Source of the DNA: Fomes fomentarius
Lineage: Eukaryota > Basidiomycota > Agaricomycetes > Polyporales > Polyporaceae
Length of the DNA: 64,000 bases
Direction: 5' to 3'
Assembly (NCBI GenBank): GCA_022606135.1
Contig: JABYQN010000004.1
Location: forward strand, 2,542,001 to 2,606,000
Positions 34,646-46,899 of this stretch are shown one piece after another. The translations under genes and the position numbers were made by a program. Position 1 is the stretch's first letter. Every line of letters begins with the position of its first letter. A model generated the notes under the pieces. The model was not told the DNA's origin. It did not search any database and saw only the letters and a list, made by a program, of their open reading frames with translations.

Positions 34646-36821
34646 ATGGAGACGAGGTATGTGTTCTAGTGCGCGAGGGTTGCACACTTATACGAGCTTG
34701 TAGAGACAGCACAGGAACTGGAGACTTCCAACCCGGTCTCAGCTTCTGGATGGTATATGTGTCAAATCTCATGGTCGACATGCTCTCCGCCCTTGACTTG
34801 GTGAGTATCTCATTGGGGTACTTTCTGTTGACCTGCTGAGAGCTGTGGTAGACGGCTGTCTCAACAACACTTCCGACAATTGTTGAGGAGCTGAATGGGA
34901 CAGACTTTATATGGGCAGGGAGTGCTTACACCATAGCGTCTACCGCTATTCTCCCCCTCATTGGCAACCTAGTTTCGGCATTCGGGCGAAAGCCAGCACT
35001 CGTCGCATTTATCCTCACGTTCGCTGTTGGCTCGGCTATCTCAGGTGCGGCCCAGAGCATGAACATGCTTATAGCAGGCAGAGGTAAGCGTGTCGTCTTT
35101 GTAGTCCATCGTGATTCTACTAATATTTTATTAGTGGTGCAGGGATTGGGAGGGGGTGGTTGTATTGCGATTACGGAGATAATTTACGCGGACCTAGTAC
35201 CTCTACCACTGCGGGGTAAGTACCAAGGAATTCAAGCCTCGTAAGTCTCCGTTCATACTTCAGAGCATGGAATATTGATGGATTTCGGACAGTGTCTGGG
35301 CGTTCGCATGGTATGCGCTCTTTTTATTTTCTCCGAGTCCGTGTAGTCTTATTATATCTGTGTAGTGCAATTGGTCCTCCTATTGGAGGAGCCCTGGCGG
35401 ACTCGGGAGGGTGGCGTTGGCTTTTCTACTTGAATATTCCTCTGTGCGGCATTGCAATCGTGCTCACTGTCTTCTTTCTGCGCGTTCATATGCCCAAGAC
35501 AAGCCTACGAGAGAAGTTGACGCAGATGGATTGGATGTGAGAGCTCACGACTCTACTCCTGTCTTTTCTGGTTGCTGATTGGCTGCTCCTCGCCACGCAG
35601 TGGGATCATCGTGATGATTGGAAGCACTGTCTCAATCCTTCTCGCTATTACCTGGGGTGGTCTACGATTTTCGTGGTCGTCGGGGCACGTTCTTGCCCCT
35701 CTGATTATCGGAGGGCTTGGAATCACAATCTTCTTCATCTTGGAGATGTTCTGGCTGAAAGGTCCAACGGTCAGTTCATAGTGCCTCTATCACATCAGAA
35801 TGCTCACAACTGATCGCAGGTCCCACGATTCTTCTTCACGAATCGCACGACATTCAGCGGGTATGTCCCTTGAGCTTCATTCTATGCGCGGTCGAGCTGA
35901 TGTGATGGTGTTAAGCTATATCGGCACGTTCTTCCATGGGATTGTCGCTCTAGCTGCACTATGCGAGTCTCTTCTATCAGTGCTGTAGCAACTCACTCAC
36001 TACCAAGCACGCAGACTACCTTCCTGTATACTTTCAAGCGTCTCTTGGGGCGTCAGCCATCGGATCGGGAGTAGACATGTTCGCGGTTTGCCTGACCGTT
36101 CCGGCATTCGCGATTGGAACTGGAATTTCGGTCCAGCTCTTGAAACAATACCGCCCACAGAACTACATCGGATGGATGTTCATCATCATTGGATTCGGCC
36201 TGTTGTCAACACTGGACGAAAATAGCTCTCGGGCCATGTATATTGGCTTGCAAATCCCCCTCGGGATCGGATTGGGCATTGTATGGATCAGCACACAGTT
36301 CCCGATCCTTGCGCCACTCCCGGTCTCCAACAGCGCGCACGCGCTTGCATTTTTTACCTTCATGCGTTGCTTTGCTCAGGTGTGGATCTAAATACACCTC
36401 TCTTCTCTCTGCTAACGGTATCCCTGTTTCACATCAAGAGCTGGGGCATCGTCATCGGAGGGACCATCCTTCAGAACACCCTCCTCAAGGATTTGCCCAA
36501 GGACTTCACTGCTACTCTACCGCAAGGAGTACAGATCGCGTACGCCGTTATTCCGAGGATCAAGCACCTTCCGGATAGTGTCCAGCTCCAAGTGCGCTCT
36601 GCGTTTGCGAGATCGACGAAGTTGATCTGGCAGGTTATGATCGGGTTCTCGGGGCTGGGTTGTTCACCGTGTTCCTCATGCGTGAGGAGACATTGCGTAG
36701 CGACCTGGACGAACAATGGGGTCTGCGGGAGCGGGACAAGGACAGCGAGCAGAATATAGGGGTGACGACAGCCGCCTCCAAGTCAGCAGTCCTGGTCACG
36801 GAAGGCTCGCAGGAAGTGTAG
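34646..36821 (+). CDS. MFS drug:H+ antiporter-like exporter (DHA2 type)
   Basis: Plasma-membrane major facilitator that would export drugs or metabolites in exchange for protons. The small first exon (ATG 34646, METR across an intron) is followed by SFWMVYVSNLMVDMLSALDL, TAVSTTLPTIVEEL, the GRKPALV loop after helix 2 (motif A-like), GGGCIAITEIIYADLVPLPLR, and the motif C-like CAIGPPIGGALAD followed by WRWLFYLNIP, a signature of the 14-helix DHA2 group. More helices follow to SWGIVIGGTILQN and IGFSGLGLFTVFLM, then a charged cytoplasmic tail, stop 36819-36821. About eight exons with normal splice sites; no lesion seen. The placement next to a P450 and an SDR suggests export of the product of, or a substrate for, those enzymes. 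Confidence 0.85.
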
Positions 36822-37644
36822 CTCAATACGAAAATATGCATGAATGTCTGTTCTTGAGCTCTGAAGATAACTCTTATGTTCTGTATTGTTTCATTTCGTG
36901 CAGGAGCATCATACAGAGTGCGACTTAGGGCGACATAGGAGGTGACATGTATAAGACTCTCGATAAAATCGCGCAACCCACCCAGACGACGTTCAGAATA
37001 GCGCATCCGGTCGGAGAAGCGTGTCCATGAGCTCTCAAGGTGTTCTTTGCGAGTTTCTCATGGGTACTAGTGTCCATGTCCAGTTCCTCCGAATCTATGT
37101 GGTGTCTATCAAGAGAGTGTAGATAGATGATCATAGAATACAGAGCATAACTCCAGCGACTGTCCCACCGGACTCTACTCTGGAGGCCGGGGCGGGATAA
37201 AGGCGGGTCGTCTGGGCGTATCTCCTCCGGAAATGACTTCGCCGAGAAGCTAGGGGTTAACAGAACAGCTTGGGGTTCTGATAAGACTAGCGAGTAGCGC
37301 TATTTGGCAGCGACGCTCGTCTGACATGACAGTCGAGCGTTAGTTGGAATCAACCAATTCGGTGCAGAAACCATAACTGCGGAAAACAAACTCAACCGCG
37401 CTAAACAGGCGTGGCTGCAGCGCGCAAGCAGCGCGGTGTTCGATATGTTCCCATGTACACATATACCAGTGCCTGGGGTCCTTCTATTATATGATCATTA
37501 CGCACCCATCATGTACTGACACGAATTCTTCCAGGGTTCATCGGGTAAGCCAATCGATTCATCGGCGCGCTGGAGAGAGGCACGAGTTCTCAGGGTCCTC
37601 AATCCCTCCAGGGCCAGAGACGACCGGAGAACGGCTCAACATCA
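36822..37644. other. Intergenic, probable SDR promoter
   Basis: No coding pattern. It includes the transporter 3' end and a GC-rich stretch (37180-37260) upstream of the SDR start. Confidence 0.4.
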
Positions 37645-38959
37645 ATGGCGCGGCGTAAGTCTCAACATAGCTTCAATCATCCTATGCAATCTATCTGCAC
37701 TCATTCTCAAAATTCTGCGCTCACTTTCTCGACGCTCGGATCGTACCTCGAACCATACACCACCCTGAAAAATTCAACACCCACCTCGGCGGTTCACTCA
37801 CCGCTGAGTCGCCCATCCGGGCCCACTTTGATCAGAACTGCATCTCCCCTGCACGTCTTGCATCTCGTATCGATAGGACCATACTACCCAGAGTTCCACT
37901 GGTACTTCCTCGCTTTCGGGCTCATCAGCTGCCAGATGTTCTTCCTTGGTCGTCGCCGTTCAAGCACAATCCCCCCGCCGATGAGCGTGTCGTGATCCTA
38001 GGAGCATCAAGAGGAATAGGACGAGTCCTTGCACTTAGATATGCGCTGGTGGGAGCGCGCGTGTGTATCGTAGCTCGGCGGGAGGAGAAGCTCGCCAATG
38101 TGGCGGAGGAATGCCGGGTAGCGGCGAAGACCAGGTCGACCACCGACTACGAACCGATCCTCTCCATGAAAGGCGACTTCACCGTAATCGAAGACATGAT
38201 CAGTGTGCGCAACAGGGTGCGATCTGGTGAGTCTCAGAGTATTCCTTTTTGTTGAAAACCAAGCTAACGCATCTGGTGCAGAATGGAATGGATTCGATAC
38301 TCTTGTTGTCTGTGCAGGAGTGCCAACCTTCTTACCCTTCTTTGAGTTAGCTGGCGTGGAGTCCTGTGGTCACTCCTTAGCTCCTCCGCAGACGGACAAG
38401 TTGGCGATAGGACGCATTGGGGATATGGTCACTGCTGTCACTCGAACAAATTATATGGGACCAGTCATGGCAGCAGCTACCTTTGTGAGTAGCTTCAACG
38501 ATACTGGCAGCATCTATTCTAGCTGAGAGTCCGTGGTAGATTCCAGCGCTCGCTTCGTCGAAGGCACCGGCCGTTGTACTCATGTCGAGTTTGGCGGCCG
38601 TTCTACCTGCTCCGACGATTTCTTTGTACAATGCCTCCAAGTCGGCATCCTTCATGTTTTACCAATCTCTCGCCATAGAGAATCCGTCTATTGCCTTCAC
38701 ATGCGTCTTGCCGTCGACGGTGCTCGGAGAGGCTCACTTCCAATCTGCGGCAGACGGAGGCAAGCCCAGAGGCGTAGACCCTCAAAGCTACGGTATCTCC
38801 CAGGAGCTGGTCGTCGACAGGTGCATCGAGGCTGTAGATAAAGGGGAGAAAACCGTATACATCCCCCGCTTGGGATGGAATGCACACATTCTGTCTTTGC
38901 TTTTTCCATCCTTCATAAGTTATATCGCTCGGAGCAGATACGGCTATCCGGTAGATTAG
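37645..38959 (+). CDS. Short-chain dehydrogenase/reductase, with a probable 1-nt frameshift
   Basis: NAD(P)-dependent oxidoreductase of the classical SDR fold. An N-terminal membrane segment (FHWYFLAFGLISCQMFFLG, about 37888) precedes the Rossmann motif ILGASRGIG (about 37995), ARREEKL, the CAGVPTF strand, NYMGPVMAA, and the catalytic MSS...YNASK (Ser, Tyr and Lys, about 38583-38645). The end is at 38957-38959 after RYGYPVD. The membrane anchor and the Rossmann part are in different frames. They join if one more C stood in the C-run near 37971-37976, giving IPPADERVVILGAS. So the gene is either broken by a homopolymer deletion or the base is an assembly error. Starting at 37992 would lose the first strand. 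The exact substrate is unknown; the anchor resembles microsomal SDRs acting on lipids. Confidence 0.75.
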
Positions 38960-38972
38960 CCTGTGTTTCCGC

Positions 38973-39398
38973 TTGACATCTATCCCCTACAGTCCTTTCA
39001 CTGTACGTTGTCAGTTTATAAGTCCTTTACTCCATCGGACTCATATTGGTGCTGCTCTCCAGCCTACCCTAGGTAACCTCTTCACCTTTGAAGTTGTCCT
39101 GCGCTCCGATCATCACCTTTCAACGGCAGGGCGGTATGCGTCTACCCATCCTATACGGGCATTGTCCTGGTGCTACTCACCGGTACAGATGGCCGATTGT
39201 GGAGATGATGGTTACGTGTCTAGCTGTCATGGAGTAGATCTGTGGGCACCCGTGATGGTGACTGCATATTCCTGGCAGAACGCTTCCCTGAACCCTATCT
39301 GTTCTGGGGTCTCTGTGCAGGACCCCTGCGAAGTTGAAGGCGATGTGGTACAGCGTATGTTTGGCACTACATGGTGGCAGTATCAGGAGAGCGTTTAG
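38973..39398 (+). pseudogene. Relic of isoprenylcysteine methyltransferase-like gene
   Basis: GAALQPTLGNLFTFEV, LRSDHHLSTAGRYA and, in another frame, YTGIVLVLL align with LFTSGPYAFVRHPSYTG and neighbouring parts of the intact gene at 43615-44390. The RHPSYTG motif is lost in the shift, later stretches (DGGYVSSCHG, WAPVMVTAYSWQNAS, GTTWWQYQESV) still match in pieces, and the N-terminal membrane part is missing. It follows the SDR gene by only a few bases. Confidence 0.72.
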
Positions 39399-39681
39399 TT
39401 CTACATGTTGTGTGATTACGTTGTTGCTTGATATTGTTTGTACTACGCACACATCATGGAGCTGCGTGTTAGCCAGGTCCATCTGTGTGCCTCGTCACAA
39501 ATAGCGCTGTGATTGTCTTGGATGCGGTGAGTGTACGGTGAGACGGTGCAATGCTGACACACTAGCGTTCATCTCTCATCTCTAAGACGGCGCGGTGTAT
39601 CCTGTGCAGGAACGTCTATGATCCGACTGCAAAAATTGTACCTTTTATACCTGAGCCGTCTCGGGCGCTCTCTGTTACCTC

Positions 39682-41931
39682 ATGGCCAGCATCCTAGACA
39701 CCGCGCCACCCCTCCCCATGGCACCATCTGGACTCGGCTCCTCGCTGGACTCGACATTTGGTGCTTTTCTTTTAGGTGCTTTCTTCAGCTCCATGTAAGT
39801 GCGGTGTTCGAATAATCCTACAAAGATCCTCTCTGACGTTGCTCACTCACAGTTTATATGGACTTGGTGTACATCAGGTCTATCGCTATCTCAGGATGTA
39901 CCCAAGCGATACATGCTTTATACGCACGCTGGTATGTGAGCAAAAATGGGACGGGGCTCTGTAGCTACTACCTGACTACATTTCATCTCAGGTTCTACTG
40001 AATTCGTAGGCAATGTTTTAGCTGAGAGGACCACTGGTAAGAATGTAGCCTAACAACGGGGGCATGCAGGATTCTTTCGACATCCCAAGTCATATTCTCT
40101 ATGCATACAAGGTGCGACTAAAAAACTATAGCGGAGCTTCACTCCTCAGACGCATCGTCCAGCTATCACTTCCTTGTTACAAATTTCGCCAACCCTGAAG
40201 CTCTGAGCAAGGGTGTCTGGTATGCTCGATTGTTTCTCCTGGATAGGTTTTGATGTATTTGATCTGATTATATCGTAGGTCTAACAACGTGAGCTGCATC
40301 GAAATATTTCGACTTTCCTCAAGCTCAGATTCTGACTTTGTGACGAAGCTGATGATAGTGAGCGGTGTAAGTCGTAGAGTCACTTCCTGGCACAGTCGTA
40401 ATTCTAACGTCTACCTCTAGGGACTTCTCACCGCCACTTCCCAAATGTGCGTCACACCCTAATGACCGGTGATCCAAGCTAGCGGGGCTCACCTGTTTCA
40501 CAGATTCTTCCTCCGTCGGGTTTCATTAAGTAAGTGCACACGACGCCCCGAAGGCTGTCACTAACATGTTGTAGTTTCCCTTCGCTACAAGGTCGTCACT
40601 ATGTTTGCGGTGAGATTGAAACAACAGTGCTTGTCTACCGACATGATAGTCTCTGATGCACCGCATAGACCGCCTTCATCGCCGTGAAGCTTGGTGAGCC
40701 GTTTTACGTGCTTACATCGTCGCCATCTCATGCATTTTGCTACTGGGACAATAAAAGGGAGCGACCTTGGTGAGTGCAGCTTATGAAAAGACATATTTTC
40801 AACTCATGAGTCACTGTCAGTGCTATCGATCAGAGGGTTTGTCCATGCTTGTAGACCGACAAGCCCACAAAGCTGACGTGCTCTATACGGCTCAACGACA
40901 GCTTTCAATCACAGCAGATATCCACATTTACAGGCGGAAGTGTAGTGAGCTATACAGATTATTCTCCCTACCGTTGTCATATACAACGCGGCCTGATATC
41001 TTGCTTTGATAGCTCCTTCTCATACTTGGATTTGCATCCGTGTCTGCCGCGAATATTTTGGTAACTGTGTCCCTTCTGCTCGTCATGAAACACTCTCCAG
41101 AGGCGTCTCTAAGAGGGTGAGTGAATCTCTGAACTTGCGGCAGTATCATTGACATGCTCGTAGGAGGACCACTGTAGTCGAATGGATTACCCTGTACATC
41201 GTGAATGCCGGTGTGTTGCTATCTTTAATATCATCTACACTCCTGACCGTCCTGAATATTCAACAGGAGTTCTCGTCCTGTACGTGTATATTTTTCTCTA
41301 TCCATTGCATTATCTGACTCGCCTGCCACTATCGTAGTGTGTTCGACCTTGTATCTGTCATCCTGGTGAGTGACTAGCTCATTTGTCTGGCGCAGCACAT
41401 GTTGATGCGTCATATGTCCAGGTCGTAGCCTCCCAGAATAGTGCTTATTGGATTGCGACTAGTTTGATCACTGCACGACGTGCGTCCTGTCCTGGGTATC
41501 ATGGAGATCGAGGGCTGATCAGAAACTGACATCCGATCTGTTAAGTGTACATGAACACATTACTCTCTGTGTACGTGTTTCCTAGCCTTTGATATCACAT
41601 TCTTCCGCTCATGAGCCACCCACAAGTCTCAATTCTCGCAAGCTCCTTGTCAGTAGAGGCGTGGAAGTGTTTGAAGACAGCGCCTTCCGGAGAAACATCA
41701 TCACTCGGGCGACCAGGTTGGCAGCAATTGAACGCTGGAATGTCCCCCAGGTCAGCGCTCTTGAGTAGCCCGCCAATCGGGGGTAATGCTCATAACGATG
41801 CCCTCATTCAGTTGCCGGAAGAAATCCCACCCAAGATGGTCGATGTCAGGATCACCACAGAGGTGGAAGATGACGAGGGCCGGACCTCGAGGGGTGGCAA
41901 ACAGTGTGATTCGAAGGCAATGGAACTCTAA
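39682..41931 (+). CDS. DUF6534-type seven-helix protein, intact
   Basis: The clearest of the four family members here. Exon 1 (ATG 39682) encodes LGSSLDSTFGAFLLGAFFSS. Then come LYGLGVHQVYRYLRMYPSD, a small exon giving ILSTSQVIFSMHT that joins SYHFLVTNFANPEALSKGVW, then LLTATSQMFFLRRVS, FAVVFTTAFIAVKLG-like helices, ANILVTVSLLLVMKHS, VVEWITLYIVNAG, VYMNTLLSVLNSRKLL, and after a final intron (about 41748-41807, gtcagc..attcag) a tail with MVDVRITTEVEDDEGR ending at 41931. More than ten short exons with GT..AG borders. The family is expanded in Agaricomycetes; its role is unknown. The topology is that of a seven-helix membrane protein, with an outside N-terminus likely by analogy to receptors. 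Confidence 0.78.
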
Positions 41932-43614
41932 ACGTCCCTCCGTGCCTCTTCGCTTTGTGTGTATGTTACAGAAGCCAGTAGCACGCCGGGTGGTAGAGAT
42001 TATTTATATGCGAGCAGAGGATCTAGATCAAAGAGGATATTACTAAAGAAGACTGGCGTCGGTTGTGTTGACTGTATGATTCATATTATCACCTCGGATG
42101 TCAATTTTCGCCAGAATTTATTTCAAGCATGTCTGAGCGTAGTTCTCTCTCCGAGTACATGTGAATAAAACGAAAACTGAGAGAAGAGAAACACGGACAA
42201 AGCAGCGTTCGGGAAGACTATGTCAAGTATATTGTAATCGTACTATAGCACGGAGGCCACCACAACATCGTTCGGAATGCATCCTATACGCCGACCTCCT
42301 GACACCGCAGTTTTCAATATCTAGAGATGACTCGCCACCAACGAAGACCCATTGGAAAGGATGAATATAGAGCACAGCGGCCCGCACGATAACATGATGC
42401 ATTATTATATTGACCGCCACCCATGTCGAACTCAGTGCCCGCGCACAACACCACAGAGGGATCCCCGCCGAACGAATGATCAAATATCATGCTGAGACTG
42501 CTCGCTTCAAATCGGTAACTCTGTCAGGCAATAGAAAGGCTCAGAACAGCACGTACTGAGGCTGCGACGTCATCCACTCATCCGGCTCTCGTGTGTGGGA
42601 GTCCACTGGAAGGTCCAGGACCCCATCGCCTGGTAATGGTGTTAATGGTATTTGGCCAGTAATTCGCGAGGGCCGCGAGCCACGACATGTCCACGATAGG
42701 CGTGCTCCACTCTCGTGCCTTGTCAACCTTGACACCCTCGCCCTACTGCGGACACAGGAGATGTAGTATAACTAGAGGACCTATGTCCGGGGCAGGGGTC
42801 GTGGCATTGAGCCGCGGTAGTTCCATCGCAGGAGAGGGCGCCAGAGACGTAGCGCAGACTAAGCGGCAGGCTACGTGTGGATGCGTGTGGAAGAGCGGCC
42901 TAGCGAGGCCAGAGAGTATGAAGGGGAGCCAATTGAAGAGATAGCTTCAAACGGCCTTCACTCAGTGCTAGCCTCTAGGTGCCATCATCAGATTGCGATG
43001 ATCTAGAATTCTGCGCGAGCGTCGTGGCACCTGTCTACGTTCGGTCTAAAACTGTTGGCATCACTAGGTTGACGCAACGAGATGCGTGCATGACCACTGC
43101 ATTCAGATATTCGGCATGCACATGCTGCGCGACAGAAGCATACCTGAAATCGCTCACAGTGAACCGCCGGGTCCCAGGCGTGTGGGCGAAAGGAGAGCGC
43201 CTGGAAGTCGTCTTGGGAGTCCACGCCGCATCCTTCTACGGCTCGCAGCACAAGACTCCGTCACGCCCTAATAACTTTATCAGAGAGGATGATAGACGTG
43301 GGAGAGTAGAAAGAGCTGCATTTGTGGGCCGCTGTGAGAGAATGAATTCGCGTATCGCTCCCGGCGCAGCAGGCCTTCTGCCAGTCTCCCAGCTCACAAG
43401 GGGGTTAGCTTCATCGCAGTCCGAGAGGCAATCCACCACATAAGGTATCAAAGGTCGATGACGTCTCAAGATCTCACCACGAATTATTTGTGTGATGAAA
43501 CCACATGAGCGATGCGCCCGCGCGCTCTACATCAACTCAACCTGGTCGGCGTTATACATCCATGTGTATACGTTCAATTTCCCCATCCACACGCGCCAGA
43601 AGTTGTCAGACACT
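41932..43614. other. Intergenic region containing a displaced DPB11 fragment
   Basis: Apart from the duplicated fragment at 42555-42765, no gene is evident. A plus-strand open frame at 42979-43443 (154 codons, Arg/Ser-rich) has no recognisable domain and an equally open minus strand opposite; I do not call it a gene. Confidence 0.4.
42555..42765 (-). pseudogene. Displaced fragment of the DPB11-like gene
   Basis: About 210 bp closely match 51105-51312 (for example CTCATCCGGCTCTCGTGT and CACGATAGGCGTGCTCCACT occur in both), in the same orientation, with small indels. It covers the end of the fourth BRCT and the DEWMASQ region. It stands alone without neighbouring exons, so it is a dead copy. 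Confidence 0.85.
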
Positions 43615-44390
43615 CTACAGGACGTAAGGCACCAAGCGCCACGCCACTGTCCGGGAATACTCCGTCCACGCGTCCCCAAACCGTTTCCACAATTCGCCGT
43701 CTTCCACCGGGCACCGCCTGAACAGCGAGATCATCGTAAACGCGGACGCCGCCTGCCACGAGCGTGCGACAAGCATCCAGGGTCCGGACCCTGCATGGCA
43801 CGTTGACATGTAACCTCCGTCGCCGAACTGTACGAGCTGGACCCCGATCAGGAGAAGCGCGATGCCGGTGTAAGATGGGTGCCGGACGAATGCGTATGGC
43901 CCGGAGGTGAAGAGGCGATGGTCGGGCCGGACGTGAACTTCGTAGGTGAAGAATTCGCCGAGGGTGTGATAGGACCACAACCGCAGAGCCGCCCCTGACC
44001 AGATGAAGCCAAGGCCGAGGGCGAGACGCGGCGAGTAGGCGGCGAGTGCAGAGTGTAATGAAGAGGGAATTGGGCAGAGGTATGGAAGGAGAAGTTGTGT
44101 GGATGCGCTAATAGAAGCCGATGGGGCGGCTAGCAGAAGAGTGACTGCGTTGCTGAACAGTGCAATCGTTACTTCAGCCTACATCCACATGTGCATGAGT
44201 AGGTGAAGTGTAAGAATGAGATAAAGGATGTGCTCACACAGCATATATACGCGAAGGAGCGGACGACATACTCGAACGGCTGGCCGCGATATAGTTTAGT
44301 GATCTCAGTCGCTTGCACCCGATTCCGCGGAGGGATGATGCCCAGCGCGAAGAACAGCGCGGAGACGACCAGGAGCAGGGCTTTAAGCAT
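43615..44390 (-). CDS. Isoprenylcysteine carboxyl methyltransferase-like membrane enzyme
   Basis: Two exons: 44390 to about 44241 (MLKALLLVVSALFFALG, a membrane helix, then TKLYRGQPFEYVVRSFAYICC) and about 44179 to 43615. The second carries further helices and the methyltransferase core: FFTYEVHVRPDHRLFTSGPYAFVRHPSYTGIALLL, then VEDGELWKRFGDAWTEYSRTVAWRL near the end. RHPSYTG and the E..L...FG..Y pattern are the S-adenosylmethionine-binding signature of ICMT/Ste14-like enzymes, which methylate the C-terminal cysteine of prenylated proteins in the endoplasmic reticulum. The segment between GVQLVQFGDGGYMSTC and ISLFRR is somewhat unusual. A specialised, non-housekeeping paralogue is possible, because basidiomycetes often have several. 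Confidence 0.78.
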
Positions 44391-45967
44391 GTCCGGACTG
44401 TATGTACTATGAGAGGATCAACAAGAGTGTACCAAGAGCGTCGCGTTGACTTACAATCAGGCAGCGATGGGCTGCGGAGGGCAGGCATGGGTCACGACGC
44501 AGATGCCTCGTGCTACAAGTACTAGTATGATTGAGTTCATTCTGCCGCGCGTCTCCTATCAAGGCGCACCTCATCAACGCATCACCGCCGTACGAAGCGC
44601 GGATATGAAAATGGCCAAAATTTGACACACTCGTGAAGCGATACTTCAGTCGCGACCTTTCTTTATCGGCCACAGCGCAGACGCTCACCACACTTGGAGA
44701 TGGAATGCACTCGAAGCTGTATTCATGTATAGTTCCAGCTTCTTCAGTCGTGAGGGACACGGATGGATATTGGAGAGTCACCTTCTCTTCTGGAGTATAC
44801 AGATGACCGTTGGGCCTCGATGAGATGCACTCAACGACTATGACTATGCCAGTAGGCGAGATAACTCATAAACAACGCGCAGCATTGTAGGAACGTGTTC
44901 ATGAGACATGCGCACCTGCTGCTCGTATTGTAGTTGATTCACTGTTTGTAATCTGCAAGTGAGACGGCGTGGAGACCATAATCGAGGATCAGCTTACCCT
45001 TGTACACCAGCCGCTAGATATGACGAGCTTTCGTGTACAGCCCAAAAACGACTGATAGCTAGTATAGTTTCGCCAATGACTTGGAATATCCTACATTCGA
45101 GGACATATCAGTATGTGATGTATTGAGGACGTTGTCCGTGACGATTACCCAGGACAAGCCCTGGTCATCAGAGTGATCAGCATTCCAGCGTGGCCAAAAC
45201 GGATAATGACTTGTTGGCAGGGCCGACAAGGCTCTGCAATGCTCGGAGACTACGAGCACTGTGGGCAGCAGTGATGAGTGGGATTTCATTGTATACTTGT
45301 ATCGATGTGCGCGACAGGCATCGTAACTCGCGTGACAGTCTCCATTGCCACAGGAACATTATAGAGCGACCTCGGACACTCACCTTTGGACTCGGTATAC
45401 GGGGTGACTGGGCTGAGGCAACCGGATCGATTATGATGCGCAACGCCTAGAGCTTGTAGGGTAATGAGTGAGTCGACTTTGCATGAAGCGCAATATCGTG
45501 GGCGAGGGTCTTGACACGAGGCTCGCCATATCGTCACCCGGAAGTCGAACGGGTATGAGCGAGTCGGACAAGCTAGCTTGCGACATGGGCAGAAGGGGAA
45601 TGTATCATTTCCTCGTGTTTATGGATACTGACCACCGGATACGAAGGAATACCTGATCAAGATCTATGCATAGCCTCCTCTCAAGCAAGACGATCACCTA
45701 CGTGATGCGCAAGCTCTTTCAGTTTGTCAGGCAAAATGAAGGATACAGAACAGTCCGTACCTTCTCTGCCTTGCCACTGGGCCGACGGCGGCCGGTCCAC
45801 AAAACAGCTATAGTCAGTCCATCGGATCATACGCCTCAGCATATGAACATCAAATTGTTACAAGGCTAGTGATACATTGAGCTTCTTGCGTGATCGTACG
45901 TGAGCTACAGATTCTGGTGAATACTGCCATCCAATTGAGATTGCGTGACGTTGACAGATGCGCCGCA
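44391..45967. other. Intergenic, nothing recognised
   Basis: Minus-strand open frames (44407-44781, 45059-45289, 45177-45443) are short and match no family I know. GT..AG pairs can be found but no protein signature emerges. Confidence 0.35.
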
Positions 45968-46899
45968 TCACGATGCGTCGGGTGTGCTCCAGTTCCCGTT
46001 GAGACCCTGAATCTTATCGTGGTCTGCGAGATTCGGCTTCGATTCGTACACGGTCATAATGGGTTCGAATTTGCGCTGCGATGCATGATGAGCAATAGGT
46101 ACGGACCAACAAAACGAGCATAGAGCAGTTACCTCGCTCCATTGACCGAGGAAGCCGACGTAGTATATACGGGTCGTGTCAGCGCCCTGAGATGCAGGGA
46201 AGAACAGGGTGATAGAAGTGACATTTGGGAACTTCGCCGGCCTGGATGGCATCCGTGTCAGTTCCCTAGTATCGTACGCCACTCGGATACGACGCACATG
46301 ACGTGATACTCGCCCACGTCCCGACCCTGAGGAATGTTGAACTCTTGAGCCGGCTTCATGTCAGCAATGTCTGAGAAATCCAGATTATCGATGTTAGGAA
46401 ACTACGGTAACAACCATCAGTGTCCATACACGGAGAAGGAGAGGCGAAGCTTACCAAGGCCACTTTGGCCGGGGTCTGGTCCGCGGGGCCTGCCTTCAAC
46501 AGCAGCGCCCGCAGCTTGACAGCGCCAGTAAAGGGCACCCGAATTATCCTGTTGGAGGCGAATGTGAGTTGCTCCCCGCCATCTGAAGACAACGTCTCGT
46601 ACAGCCATACATTTGATCATCTGCATCTGACTGGAGATACTGCGCAAGAACAAAGTCAGCAGGGCGAGTGAGCAGATATCAAAGGAGCGTACCACTTCTT
46701 CATCTAACCTCTTGTCCCAGGGTTTGATCACTTCAGGGCCCTTGCCTGGTTCTTCGGTGTTCATGGCGACAACATTTGCGCGGTCGATGCGCGAAAATAG
46801 GTTGTCCCTATGCCCTACGTTCTCAGGCAGCCCGTGTTGATGATCGTGGTCGTGGCTCTCGTCGTGACATCCATCTCCATGAGAGTGATTGTGCGCCAT
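45968..46899 (-). CDS. PITH-domain protein (PITHD1-like)
   Basis: Start at 46899 gives a His-rich N-terminus (MAHNHSHGDGCHDESHDHDH), then FSRIDRANVVAMN and KPWDKRLDEE, and after introns YLQSDADDQMIIRVPFTGAVKLRALLLKAGP, FPNIDNLDFSDIADM with AQEFNIPQGRDVGEYH, FPNVTSITLFFPASQGADTTRIYYVGFLGQWSE and the end at 45968. This is the full PITH fold (proteasome-interacting thioredoxin C-terminal domain), a beta-sandwich found in proteins that associate with the 26S proteasome. The intron at the DDQM/IIRV junction is about 50 nt. Length about 210 residues is normal for stand-alone PITHD1 proteins. It is conserved and single-copy in most fungi. Confidence 0.85.

Noticed and set aside
42979..43443. 154-codon plus-strand open frame
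   Set aside because: Arg/Ser-rich, no domain, and the opposite strand is equally open; GC-rich fungal intergenic DNA gives such frames by chance.
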